Assembly (NCBI GenBank): GCA_003586115.2
Contig: QVOM02000057.1
Location: 2,667,041-2,731,040, forward strand
Origin: Salvator merianae
Lineage: Eukaryota > Chordata > Lepidosauria > Squamata > Teiidae
Direction of reading: 5' to 3'
DNA: 64,000 nucleotides
In this document: positions 1 through 11,836 of the stretch, piece after piece
How the letters are laid out: every line of letters begins with the position of its first letter
Numbering within the stretch: position 1 is the first letter of the stretch
The notes under the pieces: generated by a model
The model's input: the letters and a program-made list of their open reading frames with translations, nothing else
Told to the model about the DNA's origin: nothing
Database searches by the model: none
Program-made: the position numbers and the translations under genes

Positions 1-1269
1 CTCTAAGCCAGCCCTGGATAATCTCCTCCCACAGACAGCTATAGCCCAAAGCCTCAGCCAGGGGGAGCTCTTTCCCGACGCTTTGCCCTGCACGCCACTT
101 CAGACTGAAGGAGAACCTGGCACACTGCACATGTGCTTCCCCTGGAATCATCAGGCTCTTCCCTGCTGTTTCAGAACAATGAAACACCTGCTGATCATCT
201 GCTGATCACCAGGTGTGCATGGCTGACAAAGGAGGTCCCTGCCTACAACTGTCCTGCCACGTTCAATCTGATGAAAAGTCACTGCATGGGAAGGCAGTGA
301 GTGACAGGTGCACACAAGCATGGCAACACTTCCTTTTTGTGAGGGGGTGACTGGTTTGATTTGCACCGAATTCTGGAAATGCAAAAAAATAAAAAAAAAA
401 TAAAAGCATTTTCGATTCAAAGCAAATTATCTGCGAATGTGAAACAGTCGGGCAAATATGTGGAGGCGAATTGATTTTTGCGCGTCTCTATTCACAAATA
501 TTGTCCCTTTTCTCCCACTTTAATCAAAGTTAGATCTGTGTATTCCAGGCTCTCTCAGTCTATAAGGATGAAAAAGGAGTTAGTTGTAGCAGATTAAGGA
601 CATCTTGTGCTCTCAGGAGCCAATCAGATTCCTCTCAGAAGATCTCATCCAGATCATGAATGTAATAACGTTCGCTCCCACCATGCACTCCTGCAAAAAG
701 CCAACCATCTCCAATACGGTAGGTAGCCCATAGCCATGATGATTAGTAGCCACTGGATCACTGGATGATTTTCATTTAATTTCCATTTTATCTGTATACA
801 GCCTATCCAAAAAGAAAATTTGCCAAGGCACATTACAACGAACAGAAAAGATGCAATGCAAAAGAATACATCAAACGTTCTAAAATCACATCCTATACAA
901 AATAATACATTATGAAAGAACACAACACGTTAAGTAAGACGGGACAGAGGTAGCAATGCCAACTCTTCCTTCTTCTTGGGCATGCCAAGGGCAGCTATAG
1001 ATCATAGCCTCAGGGAGAAGGGCAGGGCAGCAGGACACTGGTCTTCCCTCTCACTCTCCATGCTGGGTACCAGGTGCCAGGAGCAGCCACCATTCTTAAG
1101 CCTCAGGGTACAAGGTTGGGGCAGCCTCACCTGCTCCACTGCCAAGCCCACTAACCTAGACCCCATGAGATTTACTGCTAGAATCATTGCAGTCTCTAGA
1201 ATGATTTGTTCAGAGATTAACATGTTGGTTTTGTTGATGTCAGCCCTGATGGCTGTGGTTCCATCAGCC

Positions 1270-1731
1270 CTACATTACTCATACAGTAGTCATGCACGTG
1301 TGCTTGTGTTCAATCTATGGTACATCTCTTTGGTATTGTGTGTTCATGTTCACTAATACTCAATCACATGCATATTCCTGACTAGCATACTGTGTGCTTA
1401 GTTTTGTTATAGCATATTCTTACATGTGAACTAAAGATGTTCTATGCTGATGAGAGGGGCTGGGGACAGAAGTAGGAAAATGAAGAGACCTCTGGAATGT
1501 CTCAAGCTCATGCCATCTGCCTCTGATTCTGTCTTCTATTGAAATGAGAGTTCTCACCTGGCTTTGGGTTGTGAGAACTAGGCAGGTAAATGTAAGGCAT
1601 AAGTTTGCTTTCGTGTTGGAAGTCTTTGCCTTTGCAATTTTTAGTCTCTCACACCAAGATGTCTGAATAAAGAATCATTCTTATTTCAGATAAGACTTAT
1701 TATTTCTGCTAGCTTCTGGCTGGGCCTCACA
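1270..1731 (-). mobile_element. LTR-like repeat, probably a solo or partial copy
   Basis: The sequence near 1440-1731 matches, with gaps, the repeat near 55290-55693 and its copy near 59972-60375. All share an AATAAAGAATC block about 70-80 bases before a GGGCCTCACA end. Read on the minus strand the edge begins TGTGAGGCCC, as expected of an LTR start. No coding region is attached here. The left edge is approximate. Confidence 0.45.
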
Positions 1732-3283
1732 GTTTATAAGAATGCTATGGGACTCAAAGCACACAAAATGGCTAACTCCTAGGGCTATTTCCTGTGCTTT
1801 CCAAAATAGCTCCGGCCAAAGACATCGAAGCCAGGGAATTAAAGTTCACCTTGCTTCAATTTTTGCCCAGCCAAGAGTGGAGAAGAAGGCCTATGGATAG
1901 TGGGCTTTTCGCTCTAAGAGACGGAGTAGCAAGCAAGGACTGCTTTCCCTGAAGCAGTGGGAACTGCCACCAAATGACTCCCGACCTTATTTGGAACCAT
2001 AATTTTACAGTGTTTGCTCCCTCCTTTTCCTTTGACTAGTCAAGAATGCTGCATGTCAGATATATCATTCAACAAAAATGCAGCCCACATACAGTGTACT
2101 GTTTCTTCATTCTGGGTGTGTAGGAAAGAGCAGACTAGGGATGTTGGCTGTTTATCTAATGTCACTGTGGTATCCTCCACCTCTTAATTTAAGCAGATCT
2201 GTTACTGGAAGCCTAGTGCTGTGGAAGAGTCTTTTTTATGCGGTGAGTCAAAACACTGGTAAAGTTTGTAGTTCTCACTCACTTTCACCAAAAAGCAACC
2301 ATTAGAGAACAGTGTGGAAGGTTGTTGTTTAGGAGGAACCATCCCAATTGTATCCATGTAGACTAGAGGTAGGCTGAACTGATCCAAAATAAACCACTTC
2401 ATTTCAAAATGGGGGTGACTGTTTTGAATTTGAACCGAACCACCTCCAGATGCATGGGGGTCAGTCTGAATCAAACTGAACAAGAGTGCCGCAGTAAAAC
2501 CAGTTGAGCACCCTCTGTTTCAATCAAACTGGCTTATGTTCAACATTATTTTGCTCTTCAAAAGGGCTTTTTAAAAGAAACAAGGGCTTTTTTGCTTGGA
2601 CAGGCTCAATGTTCTATGGAAACTATTCAAAAAAAGTTCCAATTCAAACTGAATTGAACAGATATTATACAGTTCAGGCATGTCTCTAATTTAGACCAAT
2701 TATACTTCTGTGCATGTGTGTTGAACTGACCTTTGTGCATCCGAATTGTCCCTGAGCTAGCAAAAATATACTTTCACTATGGTATTTCAAAAGCGAGGCA
2801 TAGATATCCTTAGGTATAGACATCCATTCAAAGTGTAAGGCCCTTTCAGCACTACACAGGTTATTCCATGCTGGTGGGCTGGAACAGGCTACCCATCTCA
2901 AGGTGGTCCAGGCTGCCACGGGGTTATTCCTAGGACTTTCTCCTTTGTGGACAGCCCAACTTGGTCCAGCTTCGGAGGCTGTGGAAAAAAGTTCTTGGCC
3001 TTTGAAGCTGTTGGCCAAGTCTTTTTCGGCCAGGTGCCCAGGAGTGACATTCTTCCAGCAACACTTCCAGATGTCAGGTCAAAACGAAGCAGGACTTGGT
3101 ATGCTGACCCTTGGCTAATGTTGTGTGTATGGAGGGTGCAGTCTGATACACCACAGTAGAACGCTTGAGGACTGATTGCATGCAGTACATTATTGGAGTG
3201 GAACACCGTGCCATTTTGGTGCTGTATCCCAGTCCAAAGTCTTGTCTTGTGTCGACCAACTGGTCTGCTGGGACATGTGACAT

Positions 3284-3304
3284 ACACACACACACACACA
3301 CACA
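3284..3304. repeat. CA microsatellite
   Basis: Uninterrupted run of about ten CA units. It lies about 0.7 kb upstream of the loricrin-like promoter, with no sign of function. Confidence 0.9.
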
Positions 3305-3966
3305 GTAAACCCGTTCAGTGTGTGGATGCGGTATTCTACGGCCCCACTGGATAAGTCTACCAGCCCAGTATGAAAAAGGGCTTTTATCCAACTATATCAA
3401 ACTGCGATTAGTGCAGTTCCTAAAATCTACCTAAAAATAAGCCGCCATCAGGTTTCTTAGAATCAGTAAGAGATCTATGGCAGAAATCACAGGTAACTGT
3501 GTTTGACAGTTCCCTCTGGCAACCTTTTGGTGTGTGAGAAAAGAGTACAGAGGAAGAACATCCAGATTCTTCTGCTCCACCATTTCTCTCAATCTGTCAG
3601 AATTCTAAACATTAATTTTGGGAAACACCAAGTCAATGAGGAGGAAATGAGAGGGAAGATACCCATGACTAGACATATAATCAAGGAACTTGTCTACTGC
3701 TCATGGTAGACCTCCCTTTTCTCAAAATCATAGATCTGACTTTGATCAGGAGACCACACACCCCTTTGATCTGTAAGGCACCGCTACGAACCAACACCAC
3801 AGGAACTCACCTATTAAGTAGAGTATGTCATTAAGGTGTTTATGCTCCATAAAATATTTGGAGACATCAGAAAGAGATATGGATCTCACATGACTTGCCA
3901 GGCATCTTGGTCTTCAGGAGGCCAGTAGTTAGAGAGATAGTGTCACTTACCTTTCCCAGGAATGTC

Positions 3967-4004
3967 TCACTTCCCGTAGGAGGGACCAAGAGAGGTATAA
4001 AAAG
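3967..4004 (+). promoter_or_regulatory. Core promoter of the loricrin-like gene
   Basis: A TATAAAAAG box sits at 3996-4004. It is preceded by TCACTTCCCGTAGGAGG from 3967, the block found 29-34 bases before the TATA box of most genes in this window. The donor of exon 1 follows 83 bases after the TATA start, the same geometry as in the neighbouring genes. Confidence 0.75.
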
Positions 4005-4025
4005 ATTTCTGCCGCGGACTGGCCA

Positions 4026-4078
4026 TCATTAGAGCTTCTGTGACTCCTGTTGCATTCCAAAGCATCTGCTAGAGAAAG
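4026..4078 (+). other. Non-coding exon 1 of the loricrin-like gene
   Basis: The start is inferred as about 30 bases after the TATA box. The exon ends at 4078 before a consensus donor GTAAGT at 4079. The intron runs to the AG at 4981-4982, after a pyrimidine-rich tract ending CCCTTGCAG. Exon 1 has no ATG in a useful frame. Confidence 0.65.
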
Positions 4079-5019
4079 GTAAGTCAAGGCATGGATAACT
4101 TGAAATTTGTTTTTTTCTCCTTTGCAATGCTGAAAAGGACCTTGGTATTGGCATTTAAAAGCTGCAGGTATTGCAGGTTGTAGACTCTATTCATGTGGAG
4201 ATGAATTTTCAGGGAAATGCAGAATCCCTTAAAGCAATGGAGAGGGAGTCGCTTTTCCTTCTTCTAGGTATGGATTTGGAAAATAGATTCATCTGCGATA
4301 CTTCTGTTCCTTCTTCCATCTAAAGAGGCCACTAAGGTTCCTGCTTCAGGAAGGTAGTAGTGTTCTTGAGAGCGTGAGGAAGAATCTCAAATTGAGTGGG
4401 GTGGACTGCATAAGAGCAAGTGAGACAATCAGAAATGAATTTGTGTCTCCCTATCTGCAACAGAAATAGCTGCATGTCAGCGATGGAGATTCTGTCCCAA
4501 CCCTTAGCATTGTGCCAAAGCATCCTAATCCTTTGTGATTATCCACAAGGATAAAACTGTCAGGCGGGAGTTCACCAAGGACTTGCTCCTGGCAAGACTT
4601 TGCTTCTGTGCCATTTTGCAGGACTAAACCTGTTAGGTGCATTGGGAAATTCCTGTCCCATGTCTTCAGTGACAGTATCTGGCACACGAATCTTGACCTG
4701 ATGAAGGCTTCAGCAAAGGCAATGTATAGTAGCTGAGGAAAATAACCAAGGCAAAGGACAAGACAGGAATTCCTCTAAAGGTTCAACAGCAATCGGTTTT
4801 TCAATTAAACAGCTTGACGTCGAAATGAACCATCGGGCTTCCGCTTTGATGGCGAAACAAACCTGCAAGTTTCATTCAGGCACATACCTCCTCCTGAATG
4901 TGAAGGTTCATTCTAGTTTGGGTCCAACCTTAACAGGAGCCCAGGGAGTGTTTCCTAAAAACCGCTTTCTGTTCCCTTGCAGGGCAAGCCAGCGAACCCA
5001 GAAGCCGCACACGAACAAC

Positions 5020-5961
5020 ATGATGAGCCAGCAAAGACAAACCACTTGCTGCTGCTGCAGCTGCAGTTCGGGCCGCGGAGGTTCCTGCTGCTGCTGTGCC
5101 TGTTCCTCCAGGGGCTCGTACCAGACCCAGGGCTCATCATGCTGTGCCGGCGGCTCGTCCGGTGGAGTCTACCAGGTCTCCAGAGGGGGCTCCAGCTGCT
5201 GCGCCTGTTGCTGCTCTGGAGGAGGAAGAGGCTGCCAGTGCATCGCGGCAGCCTCCGGGGGGCAAGGCTCTTCCTGCTGTGCCAGCGGTGGAATCCAACA
5301 GGTCCGAGGCTCTGGCTGCTGCCTGGGCTCGGGTGGAGTCGTCGTCATACCCGGCGGTGGCGGTGGATGCTGCACCGGCGGCCAAAGCAAGATCCTCGGC
5401 GGAGGGGGTTCCGGAGGCATCTGCTGCGGAGGGGGTAGTTCTGGTGGCAAGGCGGTGATTGTGTCCGGAGGCGGCAGTGGTGGAGTTTGCTGCGGAGGCT
5501 CCAGCTCTGGCGGGGTCAAGGTTGTTGGAGGCGGAAGCGGTGGTGGATCTGGTTGCTGCGTGGGAGGGGGCTCCGGTGGCGTCAAGGTCATCGGTAGGGG
5601 GTCCGGTGGGGACTGTAAAAGCGATGGAGGTAAAACCATCGTGGTCAGCGGAGGCAGTGTAGGGGGAGGCGCTTGTTGTACCGATGGTGGGAGCATAGGT
5701 GGAGTCAAGGTGGTCGGATCCGGAGGCAGCAGTGGTGGGGCAGGTTGCTGCGTTGGAGGAGGCTCCAGCGGTGGCGGTGGGAAAACCATTGTAGTGTCAG
5801 GTGGCCAGGGGTCCGAGTGCTGTGCTGGAGCCGCTAGTGGTGGGGGTGTTGTTGTGGCTGGTGCTAGTTCTGGGGTATCCTGCCAGACGAAGGTCCCCAT
5901 TGTTACCCCTCCATGCATAGGGCAGACTAAGCAGGCCTGCACCTTCCCCAGCATCAAATAA
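5020..5961 (+). CDS. LOR: Loricrin-like cornified-envelope protein (313 aa)
   Basis: Predicted structural protein of the cornified envelope, made in differentiating keratinocytes and cross-linked by transglutaminases and disulfides (family knowledge). The first ~20 residues are Gln/Thr then Cys-rich. Residues ~20-290 are Gly/Ser/Cys loops, many written GGGSGG with a CC pair and a short Val/Ile-Lys or Val-Ile insert. The last 12 residues (QTKQACTFPSIK) carry the Gln and Lys expected of transglutaminase sites, as in mammalian loricrin. The ATG at 5020 lies 37 bases after the acceptor; a second ATG follows directly, and the in-frame ATG at 4825 is in the intron. The AAA-TAA end makes an AATAAA overlapping the stop. 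Composition strongly supports loricrin; another Gly/Ser/Cys-rich EDC protein is the alternative. Confidence 0.8.
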   Translation: MMSQQRQTTCCCCSCSSGRGGSCCCCACSSRGSYQTQGSSCCAGGSSGGVYQVSRGGSSCCACCCSGGGRGCQCIAAASGGQGSSCCASGGIQQVRGSGCCLGSGGVVVIPGGGGGCCTGGQSKILGGGGSGGICCGGGSSGGKAVIVSGGGSGGVCCGGSSSGGVKVVGGGSGGGSGCCVGGGSGGVKVIGRGSGGDCKSDGGKTIVVSGGSVGGGACCTDGGSIGGVKVVGSGGSSGGAGCCVGGGSSGGGGKTIVVSGGQGSECCAGAASGGGVVVAGASSGVSCQTKVPIVTPPCIGQTKQACTFPSIK

Positions 5962-6209
5962 AAGACAAGCATCTCCTCTTCTCGGGCCAACCAAGTCCAG
6001 CGAAGCTGATAGTCCTTCCCCACGGTGCATCGTAGGTTCTTTTCGATGGTACTTCGTGAATTGGATTTGTTCTGTTTTGGTTTTGCATACTCAATGTGGA
6101 GCTGAACCTTCCAGAGTTAATTGTGGTCTGTGTGACTTAGGGGTGGAGGGCTGATCAGTGTGTCCCCGCTTGATGTCCCTGCTTCTGCCTGTGCTAATGC
6201 ATGGGAGAC

Positions 6210-6215
6210 AATAAA
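6210..6215 (+). terminator. Poly(A) signal of the loricrin-like gene
   Basis: AATAAA about 250 bases after the stop codon, followed by a GT-containing stretch. It is the only canonical signal between 5963 and the SINE that begins at 6288. A second AATAAA overlaps the stop codon at 5957-5962. Confidence 0.65.
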
Positions 6216-6277
6216 GTTTACCATGGGAAGACTACTCCAGTGTCGTTTTGAATCATTTCATTATCTGTTTCCTGCCC

Positions 6278-6640
6278 ACCACATTGCAGAAGAGGACGTA
6301 GCTTAGTGGTAGTGCAAGAGCCCAAGAAGCAGAGGGCTGTCGGTTCGATCCTCAGTCACTCCCCAGAAGTAAGCAATGGCAAGTCTTTTCTGTATCTCTG
6401 CCAAGAAAACTGCACAGAGGGGCCCATGGAGTGGTCATAGCCCAGTAGTAGAACAAACTGCCTGGAAAGCAGAGGGTTGCCACTTCAATCCCCAGCCTCT
6501 CCCCGGAAGTAGGCAGTGGCAAACCACTTCTATATCTCTGCCAAGAAAACGGCACAAAAGTACCCATGGAGGTGCCCACGTGATCAACCAGGAGTCAGGC
6601 ACAACTCGATGATACACAATGACAATGACAACCACATTGC
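6278..6640 (+). mobile_element. Dimeric tRNA-derived SINE with 10-bp target duplications
   Basis: The element spans 6288-6630 between perfect copies of ACCACATTGC (6278-6287 and 6631-6640). The first unit has an A-box-like TAGCTTAGTGG at 6299 and a B-box GGTTCGATCC at 6342-6351. A second, diverged tRNA-like unit follows, with TAGCCCAGTAG at 6438 and CTTCAATCC just before 6491. Both units share a GGAAGTAGGCAGTGGC-type body. The end near GAGTCAGGCACAACTCGA and the AATGAC-type tail resemble squamate SINEs whose 3' end comes from a Bov-B-type LINE. It inserted just beyond the loricrin poly(A) site. Confidence 0.85.
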
Positions 6641-7228
6641 TTTTTTGGAGAAAGGCTGATTGTCCTAAACTCCATAATGAAAGAACACAACTTGAGAGAG
6701 CTCGATAAGCACACCATCTCAGTTCCTTGGCATTTCCAGGGAGAAAGGGGAAAGACCTTTTGTCTAAAACTTTCAGCAACTGTCTCCCGACTGAGTTAAA
6801 ATCCACTCGTCACTGGACAATATATTTAATGATTTCATGTAAGACAAACTATGCTTTGCTCATCTAGGTAGGTTTTCTTTAAAAACAAATTATATCCGTA
6901 TCCAAGGAGGAGTAAATCATGGAATAAGATGGAATTTGAACACAATGTTTACTTACCAGCTCCTGCTTGTCAAACCATTATGACAAATACTCAAAGATGA
7001 TGGAAATTAGGGTCCAGCAACATTCGGAATGGTTTTAGATTATCTGTCTCTGAAATAATAAATAGTCGTGTGTCTTTAGGACATTGTCAGGGGCGACCCA
7101 GGAAAAAAGGCCTGGAAAAGTCAGCTTAATCCCATAAAAGCTTTGTCCTTTAGAGGAAAAGAGAAAGGCCTTAGAAAGTCATTCCTCATTTACTTCAGTG
7201 GAAAGTTTTAGCCAATCAAGTCTTTTTG

Positions 7229-7264
<36 letters not shown>

Positions 7265-8579
7265 TTTTTCAGATTATTTTTTGCAGGCTAGCTCAGTTTT
7301 TCAGACCTGGGTGCATTCAAAGTTCAGGCACTTAATTAAGTTGATTGACAGTAGTTACTTTTTTAAAGGAAAAAAGAAAAAAAAACTGTTTTACAGACAA
7401 GCTGGCTCCAAAACAGGGGAAACATTTTAAGTGAATGCATCCTTTGTCTTTTCAAGCAAGGTTCATTATTATTTTTTATTATTATTATTCCAGACAAAAT
7501 TTAAATCTTCATGGCACCTTTACTTTTTACAAATTCTAAAAAAAGGATAAAGTGCCAAGAAAAGTTCACTTGAAAATTAAAAGCTAAATTAACAGGAGTT
7601 AAGGGTTCACTTGAAAATTAAGAGCTAAATTAGCAAATGATTAGTTAATTTTTGTTGGTTAATTTTCAGGGAAATTTATAAGTGCAATAATATATTAATG
7701 AGCAATTTTAAAACTGAGATACAAATCTACCTGAAGATCAACATTTCACAACTTAGTATTCATGGGATTCAAAACTATCCAAAATCTGGTTTTATTTTTT
7801 GATAAATTGAATTCTTCTTATATATATAAAACATCCCAGCAGAGGTAAGAATCCAGAAATCTTTTATGATTCTCTGTGTCTTCAGCTCCATTCGGCCTCG
7901 AGAAAAGGTGAGGATGGTGGAAAATGGAACAGAATAATATATAAATGCCTGTCTGTGGCAGCCCTTAGGAGTGGAAGGACATGAGTTTTTTCAGCAGTCT
8001 GCATGTTAGTGTGGACTAGCCCAAGCCCTGCTCATTCCAATTACACTTTGTCTACACTGGATGAGGTGTGAACCAGAGTAGGACATCCAAAATGGCCTCC
8101 TACCCCAGTATAGGTGTTGAACTCTTTAAAGAGGTCTACAGATGACCCAACATCAGTATATCAGGCTATGGAGTCGTGGGGACAGCACGTCCCCATGGTA
8201 TGGCATACCATCAAGGACCCTTTTTCACAACGCTCCTGGAAACACCACCAAAACAGACTCTCTCAAAAACTGATTTTGTTCCCAGCCTTCAGAGTCACTG
8301 TGTTGGCTCTGAGGGCTCTTTGGACCCAGGAGCAGTGGCTGGTGAGGAACAGGCTGTTCCAGTATGGACAGTTCTATTCCACACCAGCAACAATCCATCC
8401 CATTTCAAGACAGGTTGTTTGTTGCTGGATGGGATGACCCACCCTGTCCCAGAAGAGTGGAAGTGAATGCAGAAAGAGTCATTGAATCAAGTCCGAATAT
8501 CTGCTCAAAAAGACTCTAACATAAAACATTTTTGATAACATTAATGTTTGAATTCAAAACATGGTGACTGCTGCTAGAA
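6641..8579. other. No gene seen; AT-rich spacer
   Basis: The stretch holds a poly-T run (7230-7261), a 31-base direct repeat (about 7563-7594 and 7605-7635) and otherwise unremarkable AT-rich sequence. Two overlapping open frames near 8114-8466 have no recognisable composition, promoter or splice context, and I do not call them genes. Confidence 0.5.
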
Positions 8580-8960
8580 TTGTTTAAGCACAAACATGGA
8601 AGGGAGATAAAAATACCTACAGTAGACGACTGGTTGATTAAAATGATGGATCTCACTGAGATGGACAAATTGGCCAACTTACTGAGAAATAAGATGGTGA
8701 TTAATTTTGTTAAAAACTGGAAACCCTTTATTGACTTTCAACAAGAGTTAGAGAATGAGTTTCCTACCGCTAGACTTGAAGAGGAAAGAGGAAAAGAGGC
8801 AAGTTGGAAGAAGAAGGGAACGGAGAGATCAAGAGACGCAAGAAACATGAAATCTTGAAAAAACTTTCAAAGGAGGAGGAAGTCAACATGTAGTGAACAA
8901 AGTCAATGTATGAATCTTCCCTTTGGGGGATAATGTTTTATATATATATATATATATGCA
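8580..8960 (+). mobile_element. L1-like LINE fragment, 3' end of ORF2
   Basis: The open frame 8580-8858 reads like the C-terminus of L1 ORF2: a TVDDWLIKMMDLTEMDKLA-type stretch, then a WKPFIDFQQE-like stretch, then a basic tail. It is followed by 3' UTR and a TA run near 8938-8956. The same segment recurs on the minus strand near 56260-56625 and 60940-61305. It is 5'-truncated and not a host gene. Confidence 0.7.
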
Positions 8961-11289
8961 TTTCTAGAGCTGTTTTCTAAAATTTATTCATGGCATATTG
9001 TTGGAGCCAAAATTTTTACCCAACCTTTGTTGACCTACTTACCAGGAATGTTGAACATGCATCGACCCTCTTCCTAGGGCATTGACACCTTCAAATGTAT
9101 GTATTCAATATAATAAGGTCTCATTTGGGATGTGTTTTACCATCTGGTTGCTTATTAGCACTAAAATGCAAACAGACCCAGGAAGTGCAGGACTAGCTAT
9201 TCATCTGGACCAAAGTTTGACTAAAAAGGACAAGGAAAAACAGGAAACAAAATCACCAAAACAAATCAGATAGAAGTTGGGAGCAAAGAAGAATCGAGAA
9301 TCCAGAGATATCTGGATGCTCCAGGGAGGCTTAACTGCAACAGGAAATGCTTTTATGCTCCTTCCTGTCCTAGATGATACAAAGGTCAGCATAGGTTGGC
9401 ACCGTCAGCAAGGTATGTTCTTCACGAATGCTGCTGCTTGCTACAGTTCAGAAATTCACCACATGAGGGCACCTTTTGATAGGTCCTGTGTGGACTTTTC
9501 TGCATATATTTCATGTGTTACATGTAGCACTTTATCCAAGATCAGTCCAGCACATCCCTCGATAAAGAAAATGATTTCCCAACCATGTAGAGGGATTTAA
9601 TGAGTTACCCATGAGTTCTGAAATCACAAGTCTCACAACTATAGGGTCTCCCTAGCAACTTAGGGGTTTTCCGCCTGGTACAGGTTATCTTACACTGCAC
9701 TGTTCCTAATGATCAAATTCAGACTGCTGAATTGCTTCAGCCAGGCCATGGAAATGAAGGCATCCTAGATGCCCTAAGCCCATAAGTAGAGCTGTTGCCT
9801 TTGTCTCTTTCCGTAGTGATCAAAAAGAGAAAAGTGTTCCACCATCCAAGAAGGGTGAGAGTTATATGATTTGGCAGGTTGATTAAGGATAGCTGGAATC
9901 AAATGTCCTAGTGGCCAGATGATGGCGCTAATCTACAACATTTGGAAGGGTTGGTCTTCTTGGTAGACCAGACCTACTTTAAACCTTCCAGTGCCGGGTT
10001 TCTGAGAAGGTGCAAGTAATGTAGGTTGTGCTGAGGATGTCAAAACTGGGATTTTTCAGAAGCTAGAAAAATTTGGCTGAGTAAACCAGGCTGCTCTCTG
10101 GACAACATGGGAGGGAAGAAAAGGGAGGGAAAGGAAGGAAAGAAAATTCAGTCTACAATTTTCAATATACTGATGCACAATATGTATATGAAACATCTAT
10201 ATCTGACATTACTATTGCTTGATAATGTTTGTTTCTTGAGTCAGAGTAATTATGCTCTTAATATGAACCTTATTGATTTTGGATGAGCCATTTTAAGACA
10301 TTGTTGCTGGATTTTGGCACCAGACATCTTGGCTCCGATGTACAGTTCAGAGTGTGACATTCACACCCACCGCCTTCAGTCCAGAATGTGATATTGCATA
10401 TTTGTTTACATCACTGCCTAGGTTGCCCCGCCTAGCTATTAGATTTCTACCTAACACCCTAGCCGATGTACAATTCTATCCCAGCTTAGATGTTCCTGAA
10501 TTACAGTTCTGATCAGCTATAGTTAGTATATCAGATTGTGAGAAATGGCAGGAATTGGAGGAACTCTATTAGCCATCTGTATGTTAGGAATGCATATTTC
10601 CTACTTGCCTTTAAAGCCACAGAAATATTTCTTGTTCCTTCTAGAATTAGATGAGCCCCAAAAAAGAGACAAAAATCTGAATTTTCACATAATGTGGGCA
10701 AAATTTGGGAAGTGTCATTTTTGGGGAGATAACCTTGCTGGAATAGCCCAACTCCAAAATTCAGAAAATTCAGAGTTCCGGGCTTATGTGAAATTGGGTT
10801 TGCTGGAAATGGTCACACAAACACCCACGCCACTAGGCTTTTTGGGAGGACTTACAGTCCTCCACTCTAGAAGGTCTCGTAGCTCTTGTCAAAGAAAGAT
10901 GTCAACCACTGCAGTCTTCCGAGCAGATGGCTGTGGGCTCATGGTGATCTGGCAAATACCTTGCGTTCCTGATGGCGACACATCAAGATACAGTCTGAGG
11001 ATTGTCAGGATGCACTCAGGGAAGGGAGAGAGACCAAGGTATGATCTGGACAATGGGCGTATGCTAGAGCACAAGTGGGGGAGAGTTGCAAACAATTCAT
11101 TATATGGTCCAGCCAGTTCATAGAACCGGCCTGAAGCTTTTAGATTCAATAGCAAGCAGTTTGCTCCAACACTGATCCAGGTTTGTTAGGAACGAAACCA
11201 GCATTTTCACATATATGCACACCTCAGCTGTAAATCACGGATGTAGACAGAAATGCCAATACATTAGAAAAACAGATTGGAAGGTAAGC
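8961..11289. other. No gene assigned; one unexplained open frame
   Basis: No EDC-type promoter/exon pair was found. A 192-codon frame at 10545-11123 (+) has no composition or motif I recognise and is probably non-coding or a decayed mobile element. The rest shows no structure I can name. Confidence 0.45.
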
Positions 11290-11295
11290 AAATGG

Positions 11296-11301
11296 TTTAA
11301 T
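11296..11301 (-). terminator. Candidate poly(A) signal, MCSRQ gene 1
   Basis: ATTAAA on the minus strand about 215 bases after the stop codon of the 106-aa gene. It is the nearest acceptable hexamer; no AATAAA was found closer. Confidence 0.4.
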
Positions 11302-11515
11302 AATTTCTGTTGGTCACAATATGCCCGTATACAGCATTCAGATCTTTTGTGATTTACACAACAGGAAGATTAAAGGAGACTGGAATTCTAGCGCCAAGAA
11401 GAAGGGATACTTGGATAAAATCCTTGTATAGGGATGAAGACCTTTCTTTCTTTGTAGTCAAAGTGAGCACAAAAGCTAGCGTATCAATCTCCCATCTTCT
11501 TTGCAGTTGACATCT

Positions 11516-11836
11516 TTACTTCTGCTGCTGGGGTGGCCAAGGAATAGGCTGCTTCACCTGCTGCTGCTGTTGGCATGGGGGTGGACAAACCACTGGTGGA
11601 CAAACCACTGGTGGACACTGTTGGCATGGAGGTGGGCAAACCACTGGTGGCTGCTGTTGGCATGGAGGTGGGCAAACCATAGGAGGTTGTTGCTGACAAC
11701 CTGGCTTCACGTTCCCACAGTAAGAGGAGCTGCCTCTGTTGTGGCAGGAAGACCCTTCTTTGTCATGGCAGGAGCCCCTGTCCTCATGGCAGGACCTTTC
11801 ACCACGATGGCACCCTCTATCCTGGCGTGAGCACAT
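11516..11836 (-). CDS. EDC protein with MCSRQ start, Cys-His and Pro/Gln repeats (106 aa)
   Basis: Likely cross-linkable component of the cornified layer. Residues 1-~45 are charged and polar with repeated CH pairs (CHRGERSCHEDRGSCHDK). Residues ~50-106 are Pro/Gln/Cys-rich, with several VCPPPCQQ units and an end VKQPIPWPPQQQK. Exon 2 begins at 11861 after a CTTCTAG acceptor, and the ATG lies 25 bases in. An in-frame ATG at 11899 is intronic and not used. The promoter and exon 1 lie at 12842-12955. It is the divergent partner of the gene at 15246, sharing the front, the tail and about 30 bases after the stop, with extra VCPPPC units here. It may belong to the sauropsid EDC class named for Cys-His motifs; that name is a guess. 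Confidence 0.8.
   Translation of the reverse strand: MCSRQDRGCHRGERSCHEDRGSCHDKEGSSCHNRGSSSYCGNVKPGCQQQPPMVCPPPCQQQPPVVCPPPCQQCPPVVCPPVVCPPPCQQQQQVKQPIPWPPQQQK

Larger units (their letters stand above)
1..3960. other. No gene seen; repeats upstream of the loricrin-like gene
   Basis: I see no reading frame with EDC-like composition or splice context here. The stretch holds remnants of short hAT-like elements (about 330-491 and 2395-2688, the second ending in a CATGTCTCTA terminus), an LTR-like repeat (about 1270-1731) and a CA dinucleotide run at 3284-3304. Short open frames here are not supported by any recognisable product. Confidence 0.6.

Noticed and set aside
2202..2483. 93-codon minus-strand frame near 2.3 kb
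   Set aside because: It overlaps a degraded MITE and has no recognisable protein composition.
5169..6023. Antisense Pro-rich frame over loricrin
   Set aside because: Complement of Gly codons gives Pro codons. No promoter or splice context on that strand.
6299..6351. A possible tRNA gene
   Set aside because: The A and B boxes lie inside a SINE with target duplications. No complete cloverleaf is evident.
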